Assembly (NCBI GenBank): GCA_964579735.1
Contig: CAZOHH010000039.1
Span: forward strand, 1-23,035
Origin: CAILLO01 sp964579735
GTDB taxonomy: Bacteria; Bacillota; Clostridia; Saccharofermentanales; UBA5734
Direction of reading: 5' to 3'
DNA length: 23,035 bases
Part shown: positions 6,616-15,469 of the stretch, piece after piece
Numbering within the stretch: position 1 is the stretch's first letter
Layout: each line of letters begins with the position of its first letter
Notes under the pieces: model-generated
Database searches by the model: none
What the model saw: only the letters and a program-made list of their open reading frames with translations
Told to the model about the DNA's origin: nothing
Program-made: the position numbers and the translations under genes

Positions 6616-9120
6616 ATGGCTCGGATCCACCTGGTCTGCAACGCCCATATCGACCCGGTCTGGCTCTGGGAGTGGGAAGAAGGGGCCGCGGAAGCCGTCT
6701 CCACCTTCCGGACAGCCGCCGATTTCTGCGAACGCTACGATGGATTCGTCTTCAACCACAACGAGGCGATCCTGTATCAGTGGGTGGAGGAATATGAACC
6801 CGCGCTCTTCGAGCGGATCCGCCGGCTCGTGGCGCAGGGGCGCTGGCACGTCTGCGGCGGCTGGTACCTCCAGCCCGACTGCAACATGCCCTCCGGAGAA
6901 TCCCTGGTCCGCCAGATCCTTCTGGGGCGGGTCTATTTCCGGAACCGCTTCGGCGTCGAGCCGACGACCGCGATCAACTTCGACCCCTTCGGCCACTCCC
7001 GGGGACTGGTGCAGGTCCTCGTGAAATCCGGATACGACTCCTATGTCTACTGCAAGCCGAACGAAAAGGAGTGCCCGGTGCCTGCACAGGACTTCCGCTG
7101 GGTCGGAATCGACGGTTCGTCCGTCAAATGCCATTGCGGGTTCAACAACTACCTGACGCTTCGCGGCGAAGCCTGCGCCAAGGTCGAAGCCTGGCAGGAG
7201 GCAAATCCGGACCGCTCGGAGGGAATGATCCTCTGGGGCATCGGCAACCATGGGGGCGGCCCCTCCCGCGTGGACCTGGAAGGCCTGGCGGAGCTGGGGC
7301 GGCGGGCGGCAGGCCCGGAGCTGATCCACTCGACGCCGGAAGGCTATTTCCAGGGATTGGCGCTGGATTCCCTCCCGACGTTCGCGAAGGACATAAGGCC
7401 CTACGCCGTGGGATGCTACACGTCCCAGGTCCGCATCAAGCAGCGGCACCGCCTGCTGGAGAACGAGCTCTACATGACCGAGAAGATGCTTTCCAGCGCG
7501 GCGCTCCAGGGTCTCCTCCCGTACCCGTCCGCAGACCTCGCGGCGGCGGTCCGGGACCTGTGCTTCTCCGAATTCCACGACATCCTGCCCGGGTCCTCCA
7601 TCCAGCCCGTCGAGGAGGCCGCCCTGCGACTTCTGGACCATGGCCTGGAGACCGTCTCCCGCCTGCGGGCGAGGGCCTTCTTCGCGCTGTCCGCCGGACA
7701 GGAAAAGGTGGAAGAGGGTACGATTCCCGTCCTGGTCTACAACCCGCACCCGTACCCGGTCCGCGGAATCTTCGAATGTGAATTCCAGCTCGCCGACCAG
7801 AACTGGAAAGACAGCTACTCCCTTCCCGAGGTCTACCACGACGGTCGCAGGATTCCGAGCCAGAACGAGAAGGAGTACAGCAATCTGAACCTGGACTGGC
7901 GAAAGCACGTGGTGTTCGAAGCCGAGCTCGAGCCTTCCAGGATGAATCGCTTCGACTGCCGGATCCGGGTTCTCGAATCGAAGCCCACACCCGCCCTTCG
8001 CCCGGAGAACGGCAAGATCCTTTTCCATACCGATGAACTGGAGGTCGAGATCGACTGTCGGACCGGGCTGGTCGACCGCTACCGCGCGAACGGGATGGAC
8101 TGCCTCCAGGCGGGCGCCTTCCGGCCGCTCGTGATGATGGATGACCAGGACCCATGGGGTCTCGAGGTCACTGCGTTCCGAACCGTCGCGGGAGCTTTCG
8201 CTCTCATGGATCCTGCCGATGGCACCGCATTCTCCGGACTCCGGGGCGAGCCAGTGGAATCGGTCCGGGTCATCGAGGACGGCGAGGTCAGGACCGTCAT
8301 CGAAGCCGTGATGCGATACGGCGGTTCGACGCTGTGCCAGACATATCGGCTTCCGAAGCGGGGGACCGAAATCGAGGTCGAGGTCCGCGTGTTCTGGAAT
8401 GAAAAGGACCGGATGTTGAAATTGTCTGTGCCGACCGTATTCCACGGTGGCATATACCGCGGGCAGACCGCATTCGGCGCGACGGATCTCCCGGACGATG
8501 GGAGCGAGACCGTGGCGCACCAGTGGACCGGGGTGTTCTCCTCGGAGGCAGGGCAGGCGCTGACCTGCGTGAACGAGGGCTCGTACGGCTCCGACTGCCT
8601 CGACGGCGAGATCCGCTTGTCGCTGCTCCGGTCGCCCGGCTACTCCGCGCTCCGCATCAACGACCGTCCGGTCATGGCCGTGGGACGATTCTCTCCCCGA
8701 ATCGACCAGGGGGAACGGGTCTTCCGGTTCTGGTTCAACGCCGGAGAATCGGCAGAGCGAGCGGCGTCCGTCGACTCGGAGGCCGCGCTGCACAATCAGA
8801 AGCCCTTCGCGCTTTCGTTCTGTCCTTCCGGCGAAGGCCGGACGCCGGAGCCGCTCGTCCTCCTGGAGGGCGGAACGGTTCAACTGTCCGCATTCAAGAA
8901 GGCGGAGGATCCGGCCGACGAGGAAGGCTACGTCGTGCGGCTGTATGAAGTCTCCGGGCAGGCCAGTGCGACGAATCTGCGCATCCCGCCCCTGGGAATC
9001 TCCGAAGAAGTCCGGTTCGGGGCCTTCGAAGCCGTCACGTTCCGAGTGGATGCGCGGACGCGCGTCCTGACCCGCCTGGATATGACGGAACGGTCCATCG
9101 AAAAGCAGCAGGAGGATTAG
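6616..9120 (+). CDS. GH38 family alpha-mannosidase
   Basis: An 834-aa zinc-dependent retaining alpha-mannosidase, expected to release alpha-linked mannose from oligosaccharides. Family signatures are intact: zinc ligands His11 and Asp13 in NAHIDPVWLWEWEEG, the catalytic nucleophile Asp123 in INFDPFGHSRGL, the glycine-rich GIGNHGGGPSR loop at about 209-219, and His321/Asp322 in EFHDILPGSSI. The C-terminal half (from about residue 370) is the beta-sandwich part of the family. The ATG at 6616 has GGAGG eight bases upstream; an in-frame TTG 27 bases earlier overlaps the preceding stop and is less likely. The gap to the preceding gene is 23 bases and to the next gene 3 bases. No signal peptide is seen, so the substrate must be imported. 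Linkage specificity (alpha-1,2, 1,3 or 1,6) cannot be read from the sequence. Confidence 0.94.
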   Translation: MARIHLVCNAHIDPVWLWEWEEGAAEAVSTFRTAADFCERYDGFVFNHNEAILYQWVEEYEPALFERIRRLVAQGRWHVCGGWYLQPDCNMPSGESLVRQILLGRVYFRNRFGVEPTTAINFDPFGHSRGLVQVLVKSGYDSYVYCKPNEKECPVPAQDFRWVGIDGSSVKCHCGFNNYLTLRGEACAKVEAWQEANPDRSEGMILWGIGNHGGGPSRVDLEGLAELGRRAAGPELIHSTPEGYFQGLALDSLPTFAKDIRPYAVGCYTSQVRIKQRHRLLENELYMTEKMLSSAALQGLLPYPSADLAAAVRDLCFSEFHDILPGSSIQPVEEAALRLLDHGLETVSRLRARAFFALSAGQEKVEEGTIPVLVYNPHPYPVRGIFECEFQLADQNWKDSYSLPEVYHDGRRIPSQNEKEYSNLNLDWRKHVVFEAELEPSRMNRFDCRIRVLESKPTPALRPENGKILFHTDELEVEIDCRTGLVDRYRANGMDCLQAGAFRPLVMMDDQDPWGLEVTAFRTVAGAFALMDPADGTAFSGLRGEPVESVRVIEDGEVRTVIEAVMRYGGSTLCQTYRLPKRGTEIEVEVRVFWNEKDRMLKLSVPTVFHGGIYRGQTAFGATDLPDDGSETVAHQWTGVFSSEAGQALTCVNEGSYGSDCLDGEIRLSLLRSPGYSALRINDRPVMAVGRFSPRIDQGERVFRFWFNAGESAERAASVDSEAALHNQKPFALSFCPSGEGRTPEPLVLLEGGTVQLSAFKKAEDPADEEGYVVRLYEVSGQASATNLRIPPLGISEEVRFGAFEAVTFRVDARTRVLTRLDMTERSIEKQQED

Positions 9121-9123
9121 CCC

Positions 9124-11451
9124 ATGGGAACGATCGCGCTGAACGGCACATGGAAGCTCCATTATGCGCTGGAACGAAAGGACGCCCCTGCGTCCATCGA
9201 GGAGGTCCGACGGCTCGGCTGGCCGAACATCGCCGCCGAGGTGCCCGGAAACGTCGAACTCGACCTGTGCCGAGCCGGCGTCGAGGAGGACCCGTTCTTC
9301 GCCGAGAACCTCTATCACTTCCGGAAGTACGAGTTCCACCAGTGGTGGTTCGAACGGGAGTTCATCGTCCCGGAGGGGTTTCCGGAGGAGGAGGCCGTGC
9401 TCCGCATCTCCGGCCTCGACACGTTCGGGACGGTCTGGGTGAACGGCGCTTTCGTCGGCGAGACGGACGACATGATGCTGGAGTACGAATTCGACGTCAC
9501 GGAGCATCTGCACCCCGGTGCGAATGCGATCGTCGTCCGGATCCGCTCTTCCGTGAACCAGGCAAGGGACTGCGAATACCCAGTCAGCGTCAAGGGCGCG
9601 GGCTGGGAGCACATCGACGAGATGGTCCGCATCCGCAAGCCGGCCCACAGCTTCGGCTGGGACATCGCGCCGCGCCTGCTCTCCGCCGGTCTCTGGCGCG
9701 ATATCGGCATCTTCTCCCGGAGCCGCACCCGCCTGAAGGACGTCTACTACGGCGTGCGCAAGCTGGAGCGCGACCATGTGGACCTGGTGGTGCGCTTCCG
9801 CTACACCACGGACGAACCGATGCTGGAAGGCTTTTCGGTGCGCGTCCGGGGCCGGTGCGGCGATAGCGCGTTCGACCACGCGGTCCCGACGCAGTTCTGC
9901 TCGGACGAGGTCTACCTGACCCTTCCGGAACCGAGGCTCTGGTGGCCCGCCGGGTACGGCGCGCCCGACCTGTACGACGTCGTGTTCGAGCTGCTGTTCG
10001 AGGGCCGCGTGGTCGACGAACGGCGGGAGCGGATCGGCATCCGGACGATCGAATTCGACACGAACTTCGCTCCGGGCGAAGGGGGCCGGTTCAAGATCCT
10101 CGTGAACGATACCCCCATCCTGTGCAAGGGGACCAACTGGGTCCCGCTGGACGCGATGCACAGCCGCGACAAGGACCGCCTCCAAAGGGCGCACGACCTG
10201 CTGGTCGAAGTCGGCTGCAACATGGTCCGCTGCTGGGGCGGAAACGTCTACGAGGACACCGCATTCTTCGACCTCTGCGACGAGCGCGGCATCCTGGTCT
10301 GGCAGGACTTCTCCCTGGCCTGCGGCATCTATCCCCAGGACGACGGCTTCCTGAAGCAGATCGAGACGGAGGCGACCGCGATCGTCCGCAAGCTGCGCAA
10401 CCACGCCTCGCTCGCCCTCTGGTGCGGCGACAACGAAGTGGACATGATGTACTACTTCTTCGACGTGCGCCACGCGCACGCCCGATACAACCGGATCACG
10501 CGGGAGCTCCTCCCCCGGGTGGCGGGCAGCCACGACCCCTTCCGATATTTCCTCCCGTCCTCCCCCTACCTGACGGAACCCGTCACGACCGACCTGGGCG
10601 GCCCCGAGCAGCACAACTGGGGCCCTCGCGACTCGTTCAAGGGCGCCTACTACCAGCACACGACGGCCCATTTCATCAGTGAGATCGGCTACCACGGCTG
10701 CCCCGCCATCTCCTCGATCCGGAAGTTCATCTCGCCGGAGTTCGTCTGGCCCTACCGGAACGACGAATGGGCGACCCACAACACGCAATACATCCGCCTG
10801 TCGCGCGACCGCGGCTATGACCGGAACGAGCTCATGGCCGACCAGATCGGCAACCTGTTCGGCTTCGACGCCGACACGCTCGAGGACTTCGCCTCCTCGT
10901 CGCAGATCTGCCAGGCCGAGGCGAAGAAGTTCTTCGTCGAGATGGTGCGCTTGAAGAAGTGGCGCCGAACGGGCGTGATCTGGTGGAACCTCCTCGACTG
11001 CTGGCCCCAGTTCTCGGACGCCGTGGTGGACTACTACTTCTCGAGGAAACTGGCCTACTTCTACATCCAGCGCTCCCAGCAGCCGATCTGCCTCATGGTC
11101 GACGAGGCGGAGAACTGGCACCACGCCGTCGTCCTGGGCAACGACTCCCGCACGGACGCCGAAGTCCGCTTCACCGTCGAGGACGGGGACACCGGCGAAG
11201 TGCTCCTTTCCGGCCGGACCCGCTCGCCCGCCAACGAGAACCTCGTCGTCGGCAGCGTGAAGGCCTATGCCGGAAAACAGCGTCTGCTGCTCCTCCGTTG
11301 GGAGATCGACGGAGACGGGAAACCCCATGCGAACCACTATGTGTCCGGACACCCCCCGCTGGACCGCGCGAGATACGCCGGCTGGCTGAAACGGATCGAG
11401 GCGCTGCCGGAAGCCTTCGACAGCGAAACCTGCTGGAAGGGAACCGACTGA
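9124..11451 (+). CDS. GH2 family beta-mannosidase-like enzyme
   Basis: A 775-aa retaining glycoside hydrolase, probably removing beta-linked mannose in the cytoplasm. The N-terminal jelly-roll carries the beta-mannosidase-like hallmark VPGNVELDLCRAG followed by DPFFAENLYHFRKYEF. The TIM-barrel begins at ILCKGTNWVPLDAM. The acid/base is Glu438 in LWCGDNEVD and the nucleophile is Glu520 in FISEIGYHG, 82 residues apart, as expected for GH2. WWNLLDCWPQFSDAVVDYY near the barrel end is also typical of the beta-mannosidase branch. The usual subfamily motif is GNNE; here it is GDNE. GGAGG (9111-9115), within the last codons of the alpha-mannosidase gene, serves the ATG. Its stop overlaps the next start by one base. 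Another beta-glycosidase specificity within GH2 remains possible. Confidence 0.92.
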   Translation: MGTIALNGTWKLHYALERKDAPASIEEVRRLGWPNIAAEVPGNVELDLCRAGVEEDPFFAENLYHFRKYEFHQWWFEREFIVPEGFPEEEAVLRISGLDTFGTVWVNGAFVGETDDMMLEYEFDVTEHLHPGANAIVVRIRSSVNQARDCEYPVSVKGAGWEHIDEMVRIRKPAHSFGWDIAPRLLSAGLWRDIGIFSRSRTRLKDVYYGVRKLERDHVDLVVRFRYTTDEPMLEGFSVRVRGRCGDSAFDHAVPTQFCSDEVYLTLPEPRLWWPAGYGAPDLYDVVFELLFEGRVVDERRERIGIRTIEFDTNFAPGEGGRFKILVNDTPILCKGTNWVPLDAMHSRDKDRLQRAHDLLVEVGCNMVRCWGGNVYEDTAFFDLCDERGILVWQDFSLACGIYPQDDGFLKQIETEATAIVRKLRNHASLALWCGDNEVDMMYYFFDVRHAHARYNRITRELLPRVAGSHDPFRYFLPSSPYLTEPVTTDLGGPEQHNWGPRDSFKGAYYQHTTAHFISEIGYHGCPAISSIRKFISPEFVWPYRNDEWATHNTQYIRLSRDRGYDRNELMADQIGNLFGFDADTLEDFASSSQICQAEAKKFFVEMVRLKKWRRTGVIWWNLLDCWPQFSDAVVDYYFSRKLAYFYIQRSQQPICLMVDEAENWHHAVVLGNDSRTDAEVRFTVEDGDTGEVLLSGRTRSPANENLVVGSVKAYAGKQRLLLLRWEIDGDGKPHANHYVSGHPPLDRARYAGWLKRIEALPEAFDSETCWKGTD

Positions 11452-13283
11452 TGGCTGACATGGAACTGGGCTACCCCTATCTGGAGGACTTTCCCGATTC
11501 GGCCGTGACGCTGGCGTTCGACGAGGTCGGACCCACACGCGTCGTGGTAGCTCGTCGCGTCGAGGGGGCCGAAGGTCTTCTCGGAGGCCGGTGCGAAGCA
11601 AAGGTCCTCTGCAGCGAGGGAGATGCGGAAGTCGTCCTCGATTTCGGCGAAGAGCGCGTCGGGGACTTCCATATGGACTTCGACGCAACCTCGACGGTCG
11701 AGGTCGAGGTGGTCTACGGCGAATCCTATGAGGAACTGTTCGCGGACCGCGCGCTCGAACTCACCTGGTACCACTTCCCACGGGACCGCTACGAAATCGC
11801 TGGACCAGGTCGAAAGACGCTGCGCAGTCGGGGACGCCGGGCTTTCCGCTATGTCCGCATCCTCGCCGGGAAATGCGGCGGGGACGCGTCGATTTCGGCG
11901 GTGTCCCTCACGCGGTCGCAGTATCCGGTCGAACCCCTCGGGAATTTCACCTGCTCGGACCCTCTGCTGAACCGGATCTGGTCGGTTTCCGCCAACACCG
12001 TGAAACTCTGCATGCAGCGATTCTACGAGGACGGCGTCAAGCGGGACGGCCTCCTATGGGTGGGCGATGCCCGCGTGGAGGCACTCTGCGGCCACGCCGC
12101 GTTCGGCGACACGGAGCTCGCGCGCCGGGCGCTCCGCATGTTCGCCGCTACCCAGCGCGAGGACGGCGCCATCCCCTCCTGCGCCTCCAAGGCCGGAGGA
12201 CACCAGCACACCGACCGCATCGAGTACATGGCGGAAGTGCATCTGGGCGTAGGACAGTGGATCATCGACAGCTACTGCACGGATTTCGTGTCCATGCTGA
12301 AGGAGTACCATGACTTCTCCGGGGACGATTCGACGCTGCAGGCGCTCTGGCCGACCACGATACGGACCCTGGACTACCTTTGCACCGTCGTGCCGCTCGA
12401 CCCGATCGACCCGACGCGTTTCATCACGGACGAGAACACCAAGGTCCGGGACTCCTGGTGGGCCTCGCCCGGCGTCTTCCTCATGCAGCTGCTCTGCGCC
12501 CTGACCGATGCGGATACCCTGGCCGGACGGCTCGGGGACGAAACGCGCGCCGCGTACTGCCGGACCCAGGCCGACCGCATCAAGGGGCTCCTCCAATCGA
12601 AGTACCTCCTGCCGGAGGAGGGCTGCTATGCCGACCTGCCCAGGGAGCCCGGCACCGCCCCGGAGATCAGCTGGCACGTCAACGCCTTTGCCGTGCTCGC
12701 CGGTCTTCCGGAGACGAAGGGAGACGCAAGGGTCCTGATGGAACGGCTCGACCCGATGGAGGATGCGGCCTATCCCATCGCGGGATTCATGAAGCACTGG
12801 GTGCTCCAGAGCCTTCTGGAAGCCGGCCGCGAGGGGAAGGCGATGGACGACCTCCGCGTCTACTGGGGCTTCATGCTGGAGCGGGACGCGACGACGTTCT
12901 GGGAGAAGCTCGACCTGCGCCACCCGGAGAAGATCCTCCAGAACCCGCTGGTCAGCCGCTGCCACGCCTGGACCGCAGGCCCCTGCGCCCTGCTGCCCGA
13001 CCATGCGCTCGGCGTCCGCCCGGCATCGCCCGGGTATGGAAAAGTCACCATCGCCCCACAGACCCTGGGGTTGGACTGGGCGGAGGGGACCGTCCCGACC
13101 CCGAAGGGCGGCATCCGCGTCGCCTGGTCGAACACCCCAAGCTTCCACGGCAGCGTGACGCTTCCGGTCGGGGTCTCTGGAGAAATCATCCTTCCGGCTC
13201 GAGACGGCGGTACGGCCCGAATCCTCCCGGTGGGACCCGGGAAGACCCGCTTCGGCGAAGATGACGAAGGAGAATCGAAATGA
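11451..13283 (+). CDS. GH78-like alpha-L-rhamnosidase (six-hairpin glycosidase)
   Basis: A 610-aa cytoplasmic inverting glycosidase of the (alpha/alpha)6 type, expected to release L-rhamnose or a related sugar. An N-terminal beta domain (VVLDFGEERVGDFHMDF, VEVVYGESYEELF, FRYVRIL) leads to the linker FTCSDPLLNRIWSVSANTV. The catalytic barrel then opens with EDGVKRDGLLWVGDARVEA (Lys197 to Asp206) and continues to the late motif ATTFWEKLD, where Glu485 is the candidate base. A C-terminal beta-sandwich follows (KVTIAPQTLGLDWAEGTVPTPKGGIRV). It is shorter than many GH78 enzymes, lacking extra N-terminal carbohydrate-binding modules. The ATG overlaps the GH2 stop (TGATG); GGAAGGG (11435-11441) is a usable ribosome binding site about nine bases upstream. 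A second ATG nine bases later is possible. The RDGLLW segment lacks the acidic residue of the RDERLGW form. Confidence 0.85.
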   Translation: MADMELGYPYLEDFPDSAVTLAFDEVGPTRVVVARRVEGAEGLLGGRCEAKVLCSEGDAEVVLDFGEERVGDFHMDFDATSTVEVEVVYGESYEELFADRALELTWYHFPRDRYEIAGPGRKTLRSRGRRAFRYVRILAGKCGGDASISAVSLTRSQYPVEPLGNFTCSDPLLNRIWSVSANTVKLCMQRFYEDGVKRDGLLWVGDARVEALCGHAAFGDTELARRALRMFAATQREDGAIPSCASKAGGHQHTDRIEYMAEVHLGVGQWIIDSYCTDFVSMLKEYHDFSGDDSTLQALWPTTIRTLDYLCTVVPLDPIDPTRFITDENTKVRDSWWASPGVFLMQLLCALTDADTLAGRLGDETRAAYCRTQADRIKGLLQSKYLLPEEGCYADLPREPGTAPEISWHVNAFAVLAGLPETKGDARVLMERLDPMEDAAYPIAGFMKHWVLQSLLEAGREGKAMDDLRVYWGFMLERDATTFWEKLDLRHPEKILQNPLVSRCHAWTAGPCALLPDHALGVRPASPGYGKVTIAPQTLGLDWAEGTVPTPKGGIRVAWSNTPSFHGSVTLPVGVSGEIILPARDGGTARILPVGPGKTRFGEDDEGESK

Positions 13284-14401
13284 TCTACAAGGACGACTGG
13301 GAACTGTGCCAGAAGAGGTTCGACGCCTTCTGGGCGGGGGACATGCTGGACCGCTGCAGCATCAGCGCGACCTCCCTGCGGAAGAACCCGCTGCCGACCT
13401 CCCTGCAGCGGCTACCGGTCCGCACCAAGGAGGAGCGCTGGCTGGATGCCCCGCGGACCCACCACAACAACGAGATCGGCTGCCACGAGGTCTACCTCGG
13501 GGGCGACGCCTTCCCCAATTATTTCGTGAACCTGGGTCCCGGCGTGGTCGCCGCCTTCATGGGTTCTCCCTACCTCGTGGCGGAGGACACCATCTGGTTC
13601 GACCGCGAGCCGATGATCCCAGACTGGGAGCATATGCCGGAGATCCGCCTCGACCGTAACAGCCCGATGTGGAAGACGGCCTGGAGCATGACCGAATACT
13701 ATGCGCAGCGGGCGGAAGGCAAATACATCGTCTCGCTGACCGACCTCGGCGGGAGCCTCGACATCGTGGCATCGCTCCGCGGGTCCCAGCCCCTCCTGAT
13801 GGACCTCTACGATGAGCCGGAGCGAGTCCTCGACCTGATCGCGAAAGTCGACCGGATCTGGCTCGAGAGCTACGACGCATTCCAGAAACTGATCGCGACC
13901 GGGCAGGAGGGGACGACCACCTGGATCCCGCTCTGGTGCAGGGACCGCTACTACACGCTGCAGTGCGACTTCTCGGCCATGATTTCCCCCGGACAGTTCG
14001 AGCGGTTCGTCCTCCCGTCCCTTGTCGGTCAGACCGACTTCCTGGACCGCTCCATCTACCATCTGGACGGACCGGGCCAGCTCGCGCACCTCGACATGCT
14101 CCTCGACATCGACCGACTGACCGGGATCCAGTGGGTGCCCGGCGCCGGCATCCCCGACGAGATGGACGAGAGCTGGTTCCCCCTGTACCGGAAGATCCAG
14201 GCCCGGGGCAAGAACCTCGTCCTCTCCTGCCAGGACAATTCGAAACTGGAGCGGCTGCTGGACAACATCTCCCCCGTGGGACTCTACATCGGCACGTCAT
14301 GCCCGACCGAGGACGAGGCGGCCGAACTGGTGAAGAACGTCGAGAAATGGAGCGCGGCGGCGGTCCGTCGGACGGCGGGCCTGCCCCGTCTGGCGCGATG
14401 A
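13280..14401 (+). CDS. Uroporphyrinogen decarboxylase superfamily protein, copy 1
   Basis: A 373-aa soluble protein of the URO-D/methyltransferase TIM-barrel superfamily, recognised from its overall pattern: an N-terminal KRFDAFWAGDMLDR opening, DLGGSLDIVASLRG, PLLMDLYDEPERVLDLI, and the C-terminal VGLYIGTSCPTEDEAAELV. The segment usually carrying the HxCG metal-ligand motif reads VLSCQDNSKLE here, so classic corrinoid-methyltransferase zinc binding is not evident. The start overlaps the preceding stop (ATGA) and has GAAGGAG seven bases upstream. Members of this branch appear in carbohydrate operons, and their reaction is not established. Haem synthesis is very unlikely in this context. It is clearly different in sequence from the next gene, so the pair is not a recent duplication. 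Confidence 0.85.
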   Translation: MIYKDDWELCQKRFDAFWAGDMLDRCSISATSLRKNPLPTSLQRLPVRTKEERWLDAPRTHHNNEIGCHEVYLGGDAFPNYFVNLGPGVVAAFMGSPYLVAEDTIWFDREPMIPDWEHMPEIRLDRNSPMWKTAWSMTEYYAQRAEGKYIVSLTDLGGSLDIVASLRGSQPLLMDLYDEPERVLDLIAKVDRIWLESYDAFQKLIATGQEGTTTWIPLWCRDRYYTLQCDFSAMISPGQFERFVLPSLVGQTDFLDRSIYHLDGPGQLAHLDMLLDIDRLTGIQWVPGAGIPDEMDESWFPLYRKIQARGKNLVLSCQDNSKLERLLDNISPVGLYIGTSCPTEDEAAELVKNVEKWSAAAVRRTAGLPRLAR

Positions 14402-15447
14402 CCTTCCGGGAGCGCGTGCAGGCGGCTTTCGCCCACCGGGAGGCCGACCGGGTCCCCAAGGGCGAACTCTGGGTGGACGGCGGGCTGGCCAACCGCCTGA
14501 TGGGCACCGGCTACCCCCTCGACTACCTCCATTTCGAGCGCGACCGGGCGGTCCACGAATTCCTCCGAATGGACCTGGTGAACGTCGGGGACTGGCCCTC
14601 CGAGCGGATCGGCGTCGATGCCGCGGGGATTCCGAAATACCGCAGCGTCTACGGGTACGAGTACATCGACAACGGCATCAGCCGGCACCTGACGAAACCC
14701 GCGCTGGAGGACCTGGAGGACGCGGACGCCTATCCCGTCCCGGATATCCGAAGGGTGTCGGGCGCACTCGTCGAGCGCTTCGCGAAGGAAACCGACTTCT
14801 TCGTCACGGCGCAGATCGGCGGACCGGTCAGCATGCTGGACGAGATGTTCCCCATGGAGGACTTCCTGGTGAACGCCGTCCTCGACACGAAGCACATGAG
14901 GACCGTCGCCGAAAAGGTCATGGCGTACGAGATCCAGAAGGCGCTGCTGTTCCTGGACTGCGGAGCCGACGCGATCGTCGTCGCCGACGACATCGCCTTC
15001 AACTCGGGAGTCTTCCTCCCTCCGGCCGTGATGGAGGAGCTCGTCTACCCGCTCTATCGCCAGGCCGTGCGGGAGATCCGCAAGCACCGCGACGTGCCCA
15101 TCCTGTTCCACTCCGATGGCGACTTGAACTTGGCGATGGACCGGATCGTCGAATCCGGATTCGATGGACTCCAGTCCCTGCAGCCCTCGGCCGGCATGGA
15201 TATCGCAAGGATCAAGCGGGAGTACGGCGACGTGCTGTGCCTCATGGGCAATCTCGATCTGGACTACCTCATGACGCTGGGCAGCCCTGCCGAGGTGGAG
15301 GAGGCCGTGAAGCGCCTCATCGACGTGGCGGCTCCGGGTGGAGGCTTCATCCTGAGCACGTGCAACACGCTCATCGGGGCGATTCCAGAGGCGAACGCCC
15401 TCGCCATGTGCCGGACCGCGGATACCTACGGGACCTACGGTCGATAG
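14398..15447 (+). CDS. Uroporphyrinogen decarboxylase superfamily protein, copy 2
   Basis: A 349-aa URO-D/MtaA-like TIM-barrel protein. It opens with MTFRERVQAAFAHREADRVPKG, the usual MTxRERVxxAxxHxxxDRVP start of this family, which fixes the ATG at 14398 against an in-frame ATG at 14347. The central MLDEMFPMEDFLVN and CGADAIVVADDIAFNSG segments are conserved-looking. ILFHSDGDLN holds His238 where methyltransferase relatives have HxCG, with Asp240 in place of Cys. The C-terminal LDLDYLMTLGSPAEVEEAV and GGFILSTCNTLIGAIPEANALAM are family hallmarks. The start overlaps the preceding stop (ATGA) and lacks a clear Shine-Dalgarno, so translational coupling to copy 1 is likely. No corrinoid protein is encoded in the window. 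The function is unknown; C1 transfer or decarboxylation of a sugar-derived compound is only a hypothesis. Confidence 0.88.
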   Translation: MTFRERVQAAFAHREADRVPKGELWVDGGLANRLMGTGYPLDYLHFERDRAVHEFLRMDLVNVGDWPSERIGVDAAGIPKYRSVYGYEYIDNGISRHLTKPALEDLEDADAYPVPDIRRVSGALVERFAKETDFFVTAQIGGPVSMLDEMFPMEDFLVNAVLDTKHMRTVAEKVMAYEIQKALLFLDCGADAIVVADDIAFNSGVFLPPAVMEELVYPLYRQAVREIRKHRDVPILFHSDGDLNLAMDRIVESGFDGLQSLQPSAGMDIARIKREYGDVLCLMGNLDLDYLMTLGSPAEVEEAVKRLIDVAAPGGGFILSTCNTLIGAIPEANALAMCRTADTYGTYGR

Positions 15448-15469
15448 ACCGACGAAGGAGGGTACGAAG

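Noticed and set aside
6439..11688. A 1749-codon open frame on the minus strand opposite the GH38 and GH2 genes
   Set aside because: It is the in-register antisense of two genes that share the same frame. Because their third codon positions are mostly G or C, the antisense codons rarely begin with T and so rarely form stops. The translation is low-complexity in character (rich in Asp, Val, Gly, Arg) and has no recognisable domain.
13280..15447. The two URO-D-like genes as a haem biosynthesis unit
   Set aside because: There are no other haem genes, the two copies are divergent, and both are embedded by start/stop overlaps in a carbohydrate operon.
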